Source of the DNA: CAZYCC01 sp964645985
GTDB taxonomy: Bacteria > Bacillota > Clostridia > Oscillospirales > CAG-272
DNA length: 35,763 bases
Assembly: GCA_964645985.1 (NCBI GenBank)
Contig: CAZYCC010000011.1
Coordinates: 1 to 35,763 of the forward strand
Direction: 5' to 3'
A program made the translations under genes and the position numbers. This document shows positions 30,619 to 35,763 of the stretch, piece by piece. Positions within the stretch are counted from its first letter, which is position 1. Every line of letters begins with the position of its first letter. The notes beneath the pieces are model-generated. The model made no database searches, was not told the origin of the DNA, and worked only from the letters and a program-made list of their open reading frames with translations.

Positions 30619-31506
30619 AAGGTCCTCCAAAAAAGGTGATTTCCTGCGCGCGAGGGCCGCTGCGGTGGGGGAGACGCTTGCGCGCACCGCGCGCGGCGTA
30701 GGCTGCCCGAGCGGACGAGAGGATCGGCGGCGATTTGCGACGCGGGGCTTTCCGGTATTCGACGCAACCGAAATGCCCCGTCGCGCCCGCTCAATGGAAC
30801 GCCGAGAGGGATCCCCCCGAGGGGCGCTGCCCGGCGCTCGCCCCGGTGAGAGACAGGTCTTGCGATAGACCAACCTCGCGAGAGGTCGACCTCAGGAGGC
30901 CGAATCTGCCGGGAGCGCTCGCGCCGCGCGGCGCGGGGGTTCGCGAAAGAGCCTCGCCCGAGCGTTCGCAATGAATCCGCGCGATAGATTAACAAAGGGG
31001 GCAAACCAGCAGCGCTTCGCTAAGCGAGGTAATCCCTCTCCCGTTACGAAGCGGGGAATCTCTCGCGCGCCGCGCCCCCCGGAGTTCTTCACAAATGGCG
31101 GACGAGCACGCCCCGCGCCCACGGGAAACTCTGCGCCGAATAACCGCGCGAGCGCTCCCACGCGCCCAGCGCCACCTGGGTGTTCTCTCCCCCCGACCGG
31201 CGGGAAAGCCCATGGCCCGCGCCCCCCGATGAGTTCTCCTCTCGGATTGGCGAGTGAGCGCACGTCCATGCCCCAGAGAGTTCTCCCGCCGATGGCGGAC
31301 GGGCCGTGTCCGCGCCCCGCGCCCGCGGGGAAATCAACCACGTCATCGCCGCGAGCGAGCACCCGCGCCCCACAACAGCGTTCTCGCGCGCTTTTCTGCC
31401 CTTATCATAGCGCAAAGCGGTGGCGCGCGCAAGGGGGATGATCGCGGGAGGGAGGATTTCGCGAAAATTTTTCTCAAAAAAATCTCGATTTTTGACGTGC
31501 ACCCCC
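30619..31506. other. Long non-coding region between divergent genes
   Basis: About 890 bp with no supported gene. It includes two dyads at 30856-30893 and imperfect GTTCTC-led repeats at 31084, 31192, 31233, 31280 and 31380. A minus-strand open frame (30892-31362) is Gly/Arg/Pro-rich and appears to be translation of those repeats rather than a gene. Confidence 0.45.
30856..30893. repeat. Tandem dyads upstream of the TIM-barrel gene
   Basis: GGTCTTGCGATAGACC (30856-30871, five-base arms) and a perfect 12-bp palindrome GAGGTCGACCTC (30882-30893). They could be an operator for the TIM-barrel/oxidoreductase genes, about 240 bp from the start codon. Confidence 0.4.
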
Positions 31507-31535
31507 TTGCAAAACCGCGCAAGAGGGAGTATACT
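31507..31535 (+). promoter_or_regulatory. Promoter of the metal-resistance locus
   Basis: TTGCAA (31507-31512), 17-bp spacer, TATACT (31530-31535), giving a start near 31542 and a leader of about 150 nt before the ArsR-family gene. Confidence 0.78.
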
Positions 31536-31546
31536 GTCCTCAACAG

Positions 31547-31570
31547 TTGCACAGTCGCTCAAATGAGCAA
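31547..31570 (+). promoter_or_regulatory. Putative ArsR/SmtB-family operator
   Basis: GCTCAAATGAGC (31557-31568) is a perfect-armed dyad, enclosed by TTGC (31547-31550) and GCAA (31567-31570), just downstream of the -10. Autoregulating ArsR-family repressors usually bind AT-rich dyads in this place. Assignment is positional inference. Confidence 0.5.
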
Positions 31571-31690
31571 ATGTAAAAGAGAGGAAACGCGCCTCCGCAG
31601 CCGCGCTACGCTGCCTCCTTTCCCCAGAAAATCCCCTTATCTGCCCCGAAAATCTCCCTCGGTTTTCCCACTTCCCCCTATTTTCGCCCT

Positions 31691-32047
31691 ATGCCCGATT
31701 CTGTTCCGATCTGCCGGCAGGCGCACGAGAACGCCGAGACGCTCGCGCGCGTTACCGAGGCGCTGCCCGACGAAGAGCTGCTCCTTGACCTGGCCGAGCT
31801 GTACAAAATCTTCGCGGACAGCACGCGAATCAAAATTCTCTATTGTCTGTTTGAAAGTGAGCTGTGTGTCTGCGACATCGCGCATCTGCTCGGGCTGTCG
31901 GTCTCGGCGATCTCGCACCAACTGCGAATCCTGAAGGGCGCGCGGCTCGTGCGCTTTCGGCGCGCCGGGAAGGCGGTGATCTACGCCCTCGCCGACGATC
32001 ATGTGCGCACCATCCTCGGGCAGGGGATGGAGCATATCTGCGAATGA
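31691..32047 (+). CDS. CadC-like ArsR/SmtB-family metal-responsive repressor
   Basis: A 118-residue winged-helix repressor that would leave DNA on binding Cd, Pb or Zn. ELCVCD (57-62) carries the alpha-3 cysteine pair C59/C61, and C8 in the N-terminal arm could be the partner, as in CadC. The C-terminal helix has D102-x-H104...H115-x2-E118, the spacing of the alpha-5 zinc site of CzrA/SmtB, so both metal sites look present. SAISHQLRILKGARLV is the recognition helix and following turn. ATG 31691 has no Shine-Dalgarno (TTCCCCCTATTTTCGCCCT precedes it). It leads the locus with an HMA protein and a P1B ATPase. Confidence 0.9.
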   Translation: MPDSVPICRQAHENAETLARVTEALPDEELLLDLAELYKIFADSTRIKILYCLFESELCVCDIAHLLGLSVSAISHQLRILKGARLVRFRRAGKAVIYALADDHVRTILGQGMEHICE

Positions 32048-32536
32048 GGTGGGCATTCGTCCGCGCGGTGGAATCCCCGTGTGCGTCCATTATAAAAGAA
32101 AGAAACCTGCCGGGGTGTCCCCCGCCCGCTCCGCGCGCGGCGCGGGATAAGGAGGGGAAAACCCGCTCCCTCGTCACATCCTCGTGAAAAAGACAATTTG
32201 CGTGTGTACTTTTTCTCGCGGGAGAGGGAGCCTTCCACACTCGCAGCGACGTTCCTTTCCGCTGAGGCGCACTCCTCCCGCGCCATTCGCCGGTGCGAAA
32301 AGATCTCGGGGCAGTGCGGTACCTCATCGTGGCGTGCTGAACCCTCGCGCCCGGCGGCACTCCGCGCGCGGAACTCTATCTGATTGAACCTCATTCCTTG
32401 CGCGGCGCGCGCCATTGTGTGAGGAAACGCTCGCCGTTCGGGGCGAGAGGTGCTTCCCGAATGGGAGAAAACCCGGCTTTCCGTTGAGGTATCCCTCTAT
32501 CGATATACTGCATTTTCTTTTCACAGGAGGCTTTCT
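32048..32536. other. 489-bp spacer between repressor and HMA gene
   Basis: No supported gene. A short hairpin TCGCC-GTTC-GGGGCGA lies near 32430-32447, and a candidate promoter lies at 32484-32509. The length is unusual for a metal-resistance operon. Confidence 0.4.
32484..32509 (+). promoter_or_regulatory. Weak candidate promoter for the HMA gene
   Basis: TATACT (32504-32509) with TTGAGG (32484-32489), but only a 14-bp spacer, so weak as written. The -10 overlaps TATCGATA, a small palindrome. Confidence 0.35.
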
Positions 32537-32758
32537 ATGCGAAAATCTTATCGCCTGCAAGACCTTGACTGCGCGAACTGCGCCGCCAAGATGGAGACCG
32601 CCATTCGCAAGCTGCCGGGCGTTATTGACTGCTCGGTGAGCTTTCTCACCTCGCGCCTGACGCTCGAGGCGGAGGACGAGCGCTTCGATGACCTGCTCGC
32701 ACAGGCGGTCGAGGTCTGCCGCAAGGTCGAGCCGGACTGCCGCGTTATTCTGAAGTGA
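32537..32758 (+). CDS. Free-standing heavy-metal-associated (HMA) domain protein
   Basis: A 73-residue single ferredoxin-like HMA domain. The metal site is LDCANCAAKME with C12 and C15; the acidic Asp before the first Cys (DCxxC) resembles N-terminal domains of Zn/Cd/Pb ATPases more than copper chaperones, which have MTCxxC. ATG 32537 has a strong AGGAGG at 32525-32530. The neighbouring ATPase lacks an HMA domain of its own, so this small protein may act as its detached metal-delivery or sensing module. It is separated from the ATPase by 487 bp. Confidence 0.92.
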   Translation: MRKSYRLQDLDCANCAAKMETAIRKLPGVIDCSVSFLTSRLTLEAEDERFDDLLAQAVEVCRKVEPDCRVILK

Positions 32759-32782
32759 CGCGCCGCGCGCCCCAAGCGTAGC

Positions 32783-32798
32783 ACTTTTTTGAAAAAGT
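32783..32798. repeat. Palindromic repeat, HMA gene 3' side
   Basis: ACTTTTTTGAAAAAGT, 24 nt past the HMA stop; exact reverse complement of the copy at 19884-19899. Confidence 0.75.
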
Positions 32799-32868
32799 CA
32801 TTTACAGGAGAGAGCTACCCCTTCGGCGCGGATCACTCACGAAGCGCCGCGCAGCGCGAGAAGAAATT

Positions 32869-32888
32869 ACACTTTTTCGAGAAAGTGT
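32869..32888. repeat. Palindromic repeat, longest copy
   Basis: ACACTTTTTCGAGAAAGTGT, with seven-base perfect arms ACACTTT/AAAGTGT and a pairable centre. Confidence 0.8.
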
Positions 32889-33006
32889 TACATCAGGAAG
32901 AGTACGCAACGCTCCAGCCCGGATCTCCCGGGCGGCAACGAGGCTTTCCTTCACGCACCTCGCTCGCGCCGCAAACTCGCCCGGCACGTCTCGGCGTGAA
33001 TTGTTG

Positions 33007-33024
33007 CTCTTTTCCGAAAAAGTG
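33007..33024. repeat. Palindromic repeat, diverged copy
   Basis: CTCTTTTCCGAAAAAGTG, followed by ACATTT as in several other copies. Confidence 0.55.
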
Positions 33025-33150
33025 ACATTTGTAAGGTGCGCTTCCATCTTGTCGGCTCGCCCACCGGTATCCCGAGGGAGGCTACCCGGCTGCACTATCG
33101 GGGAGAGCGGAAAATAGGCCATCGCCCGCGCGGCAGTTCCACCTATTTTG

Positions 33151-33168
33151 CACTTTTCCGAAGAAGTG
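33151..33168. repeat. Palindromic repeat
   Basis: CACTTTTCCGAAGAAGTG, five-base perfect outer arms. Confidence 0.65.
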
Positions 33169-33245
33169 TTAAACTTCCTCCCTCTCAATCATCAAGGCTT
33201 AGGGAGAATTTCCCGCGCCCCGCATCTTGTTTTCCTCCTTATCCT

Positions 33246-35591
33246 ATGACCACCAAACAAAAGCGGCAGCTCGCGAAAATTCTCGCCGCGGCGGTTTTGT
33301 TCGCAGTACTGCTTGTGCTCGACAACTTGGAACTGCTGCCCGGTGGGCAGTGGCTGCATGTGCTCTTTTATCTGCTGCCCTACTTTCTCGTCGGGTACGA
33401 TGTACTTTGGCGCGCGATCCGCGCGATCCCCACCGGGAAATTCCTCGATGAGAATTTTTTGATGTCGATTGCGTCGATCGGTGCGATGGCGACGGGCGAG
33501 GCGAGCGAGGCGGTCGCCGTGATGCTCTTTTACCAGGTGGGCGAGCTCTTCCAGAGCGTCGCGGTCGGGCGCAGCCGCCGCAGCATCACCGCACTCGTCG
33601 ACATCCTCCCGGAGAGCGCGACGGTCGAGCGGGACGGGGCGCTTGTCACCGTCGCCCCCTCGACGGTCACCGTCGGCGAGACGATTCTCGTCCGCCCGGG
33701 CGAGCGAATTCCGCTTGATGGAAAGGTCATCGGCGGCGCGTCTTCTCTTGACACTGCGGCCCTCACCGGCGAGAGCCTGCCGCGCGAGGTGACGGTCGGC
33801 GACAGCGTGCTCTCGGGCAGCGTCAACCGCGAGGCAACCTTACGCATCGAGACGACCTCCCCCTTTGAGAGCAGCGCCGTGTCGCGCGTGCTCGCGATGG
33901 TAGAGGAGTCCTCCTCACGCAAGGCAAAGACAGAAAATTTCATATCACGTTTTGCACAAATTTACACGCCAACGGTGGTCGCGGCGGCTCTGCTCATCGC
34001 GGTGGTTCCCCCTCTGATCTTAGGTCCGACGAGCGGGGCGGTCTGGCGGCAGTTCGTGCACGCGGCGATGATTTTCCTCGTCATCTCCTGCCCATGCGCC
34101 CTTGTTCTGTCCATCCCGATGGCGTTTTTCGGCGGCATTGGCGGCGCGTCCTCGCACGGTATCCTTGTGAAAGGATCGAACTATCTCGAGCAGCTCGCGA
34201 ATGCGCGCACAGTAGTCTTCGACAAAACCGGCACGCTCACGCGCGGTAGCTTTTCGCTCACCGACCTGAACCCCGCAAAAGGTGTGTCGCGCGAGGATCT
34301 CCTCGCCGCCGCCGCGGCGGCGGAGTGCCGCAGTACGCACCCGGTCGCGCAGTCCATTTTGCGCGCGTATAATAAGGAAGTTCCCGCCGGGGCAATCCTC
34401 TCGTCCGAGAACTTTCCCGGCAGGGGCGTGCGTACCATTTTTTTGAAAAAAGGACAAAGCGGCGAGGAGCGAACGGGCGTTCTTTACGCCGGGCGGGAGG
34501 ACTGGCTGCGATCGCTCGGCTTGCTGACAAATCCCGCAAAAAACGAGGCAACAGCGGTGCACGTCGCGCTCTCGGAGGGCGAGAGCCTTCGGTATCTCGG
34601 GGTGCTCTCGGCTGAGGATGAGCCAAAGGAGGACACCGCGGTCGCGATTGCAGACCTTCGTGCGGCCGGTGTGAGGCGGCTCGTGATGCTGACAGGCGAT
34701 CGAGAGGAGGCGGCGCGCGCGCTCGCCGAGCGCCTCAGTATTGATGAATACCGCGCGGGCTTGCTCCCGCAGGACAAGGTTGCCGCAGTCTCGGCCCTGC
34801 TCGAGGGACAGCGCGCGGGCGCGGAATTTGTGCAAAGTGGGGATAGCAGTAATTTTGGTGCGCGAGAATCGGAGCCCCGCGCGGCAGAGCTGAGCTCATC
34901 CGGCGCGTCAGAGTCGCAAGCAGCGCAGCGCGATAAATTTGTGCAAAGCGGAGATGCGACAAATCTCGATCAGCATATCGCAAGCGCCGGGCGGGTGGAC
35001 GCGCCCGCGCAAAAAAATGCAAATCTATCGCCGGAGGCGCGCGGAGCGTCGCGGGCTGCGGAGGGGGCGGGGACATCCGCTTGCGCGCGGGATGAGGATA
35101 ACACAAATTTGGCGAAAACCTCCTCCGGGGAGGGGGAGCGAGGCAGCACGGGAGGTCGCGCACCTCGCAAAGGAAAACGCCGCGGCGCGCGGCGCGCGGC
35201 GGGGACGCTCGTTTTCGTCGGGGACGGAATCAATGACGCGCCGTCGCTCTCACTCGCCGATGTCGGAGTAGCGATGGGCGCGCTCGGGTCTGACGCGGCG
35301 ATCGAGGCGGCTGATGTCGTCCTCGCCGACGACAAGCTCTCGCGCGTGCCGCTCGCCATCCGCATCGCAAAGAAAACAATGCGCATAGCGCGGGAGAACA
35401 TCGTGCTCGCACTCGCCGTCAAGGCGGCGGTGATGGCGCTCGACCTGCTTTCGGCCTTCTCTCCGCTGACCTTCCTCGCGCCTTATATGGCGTGGCTCGC
35501 GGTCTTCGCCGATGTCGGCGTCGCCATCCTCGCGGTGCTCAACGCTCTGCGCGCGATGCGCGTGAAAGAGAAGGGAAAACTCAGCGGCTAA
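33246..35591 (+). CDS. cadA: Zn2+/Cd2+/Pb2+-type P1B ATPase with a large P-domain insertion
   Basis: A 781-residue metal-exporting P-type ATPase in the cytoplasmic membrane. The transmembrane metal motif CPC is at 282-284, the actuator motif is TGES, the phosphorylated D326 is in DKTGT, a THPVA motif in the N domain follows, and GDGIND is at 659-664. There is no N-terminal HMA domain; one is encoded separately upstream. Between LLPQDK (506-511) and GDGIND lie about 147 residues instead of the usual 17 or so; the extra part (about 526-651) is Ser/Gly/Glu/Arg-rich and repetitive. ATG 33246 begins MTTKQKRQ with the pyrimidine-rich leader TTTTCCTCCTTATCCT and no Shine-Dalgarno. Zn, Cd or Pb preference is inferred from CPC and the CadC-like regulator. 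Confidence 0.94.
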   Translation: MTTKQKRQLAKILAAAVLFAVLLVLDNLELLPGGQWLHVLFYLLPYFLVGYDVLWRAIRAIPTGKFLDENFLMSIASIGAMATGEASEAVAVMLFYQVGELFQSVAVGRSRRSITALVDILPESATVERDGALVTVAPSTVTVGETILVRPGERIPLDGKVIGGASSLDTAALTGESLPREVTVGDSVLSGSVNREATLRIETTSPFESSAVSRVLAMVEESSSRKAKTENFISRFAQIYTPTVVAAALLIAVVPPLILGPTSGAVWRQFVHAAMIFLVISCPCALVLSIPMAFFGGIGGASSHGILVKGSNYLEQLANARTVVFDKTGTLTRGSFSLTDLNPAKGVSREDLLAAAAAAECRSTHPVAQSILRAYNKEVPAGAILSSENFPGRGVRTIFLKKGQSGEERTGVLYAGREDWLRSLGLLTNPAKNEATAVHVALSEGESLRYLGVLSAEDEPKEDTAVAIADLRAAGVRRLVMLTGDREEAARALAERLSIDEYRAGLLPQDKVAAVSALLEGQRAGAEFVQSGDSSNFGARESEPRAAELSSSGASESQAAQRDKFVQSGDATNLDQHIASAGRVDAPAQKNANLSPEARGASRAAEGAGTSACARDEDNTNLAKTSSGEGERGSTGGRAPRKGKRRGARRAAGTLVFVGDGINDAPSLSLADVGVAMGALGSDAAIEAADVVLADDKLSRVPLAIRIAKKTMRIARENIVLALAVKAAVMALDLLSAFSPLTFLAPYMAWLAVFADVGVAILAVLNALRAMRVKEKGKLSG
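34437..34456 (+). repeat. In-frame copy of the palindromic repeat inside the P-type ATPase
   Basis: ATTTTTTTGAAAAAAGGACA, translated within IFLKKGQS, resembles the copy just after the stop codon of the same gene (ATTTTTTTGAGAAGGGACA at 35593-35611). Confidence 0.55.
34822..35199 (+). other. Low-complexity insertion in the ATPase P domain
   Basis: About 126 residues between LLEGQRAG and GTLVFVGDGIND. It has two copies of FVQSGD(S/A)(S/T)N 37 codons apart (nucleotides 34825-34853 and 34936-34964) and two further N(A/T)NL-like motifs near 35018 and 35102. Within FVQSGD the two copies differ only at third codon positions. The reading frame is intact. It ends in a basic stretch (RKGKRRGARRA). Confidence 0.8.
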
Positions 35592-35592
35592 C

Positions 35593-35611
35593 ATTTTTTT
35601 GAGAAGGGACA
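35593..35611. repeat. Palindromic repeat, ATPase 3' side
   Basis: ATTTTTTTGAGAAGGGACA, one base past the ATPase stop codon. Confidence 0.5.
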
Positions 35612-35676
35612 ATCTTTCCACTTGCGAACGGTCAAAAGGCGGTTCCTATTTCATTCGCCGTCTAAGCTAAAAAAGT

Positions 35677-35706
35677 CAACCCCTCCAAGCGGAGGGGTTG
35701 TTTTTC
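35677..35706 (+). terminator. Rho-independent terminator of the metal-resistance locus
   Basis: CAACCCCTCC (35677-35686) pairs with GGAGGGGTTG (35691-35700) around AAGC, followed by TTTTTC; it ends the ATPase transcript about 85 bp past the stop. Confidence 0.92.
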
Positions 35707-35763
35707 GGTTTGCTGACGGGTGCTGGATTGTTTTATTCTTTTGAAAAAGTTCGGCTTTTCTTC

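Larger units (their letters stand above)
32759..33245. other. 487-bp spacer with four palindromic repeats
   Basis: No gene. Four copies of the recurrent palindrome lie at 32783, 32869, 33007 and 33151, spaced about 86, 138 and 144 nt, separated by unrelated GC-rich sequence. Confidence 0.7.

Noticed and set aside
30892..31362. 156-codon minus-strand frame with repeated FP(A/V)GAGR motifs
   Set aside because: The peptide repeats follow from DNA repeats; there is no ribosome-binding site, no family match and poor composition for a soluble protein.
34822..35199. Intein or inserted enzyme in the P-type ATPase
   Set aside because: The segment lacks intein splice-junction residues and any fold-like hydrophobic pattern, and is far too short and low in complexity.

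Overview
The window is a GC-rich bacterial scaffold with a 100-N assembly gap at 25520-25619, so it is probably a draft or metagenome contig. Gene content points to Bacillota, most likely a Clostridia-type gut lineage: an argC-argJ-argB-argD-argF-carA-carB cluster with bifunctional ArgJ and type-2 ArgC, an ABC-F ATPase, a CadC-type ArsR regulator, a cohesin/dockerin protein and sigma-A-like promoters. The taxonomic call is inference from content.

Layout. 1-3034 (+): a DUF3737 protein, a flavodoxin-like oxidoreductase and a PatB/MalY aminotransferase, ending at a terminator shared with the convergent ABC-F gene. 3218-6890 (-): ABC-F ATPase, an unrecognised 164-aa protein and a TtcA-like PP-loop protein. 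6906-7066 holds two overlapping face-to-face promoters. 7067-9688 (+): UDP-GlcNAc 2-epimerase, a flavin reductase and a small secreted protein with one cohesin-like and one dockerin domain. A bidirectional terminator follows. 9836-22249 (-): the arginine/carbamoyl-phosphate cluster, read argC to carB, from a strong promoter with TGCATAA-type ARG boxes at 22584-22674. 23062-24522 (+): MATE exporter. 25709-26998 (-): murA, behind a hairpin-rich leader of about 530 nt. 27714-27788 (+): tRNA-Gln(TTG). 28163-30618 (-): a Gfo/Idh/MocA oxidoreductase and a sugar-phosphate isomerase-like TIM barrel. 31507-35591 (+): a metal-resistance locus with a CadC-like repressor, a free HMA-domain protein and a Zn/Cd/Pb-type P1B ATPase.

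The standout is carB. Its frame runs past the usual C-terminus into a complete diaminopimelate-epimerase (DapF)-fold domain in which both catalytic cysteines are serine (AGC codons) and most substrate-contact positions are changed. It looks like a ligand-binding or structural pseudoenzyme domain carried by carbamoyl-phosphate synthetase.

Three further patterns recur. A short AT-only-cored palindrome (CACTTTTTCGAAAAAGTG type) lies just after several stop codons, four times in the spacer before the P-type ATPase, and once in frame inside that ATPase. About half of the starts have no Shine-Dalgarno but a pyrimidine-rich leader. Low-complexity insertions enlarge several conserved enzymes, most strikingly about 130 residues in the ATPase P domain. 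Intergenic spacers are long, even inside the arg cluster.
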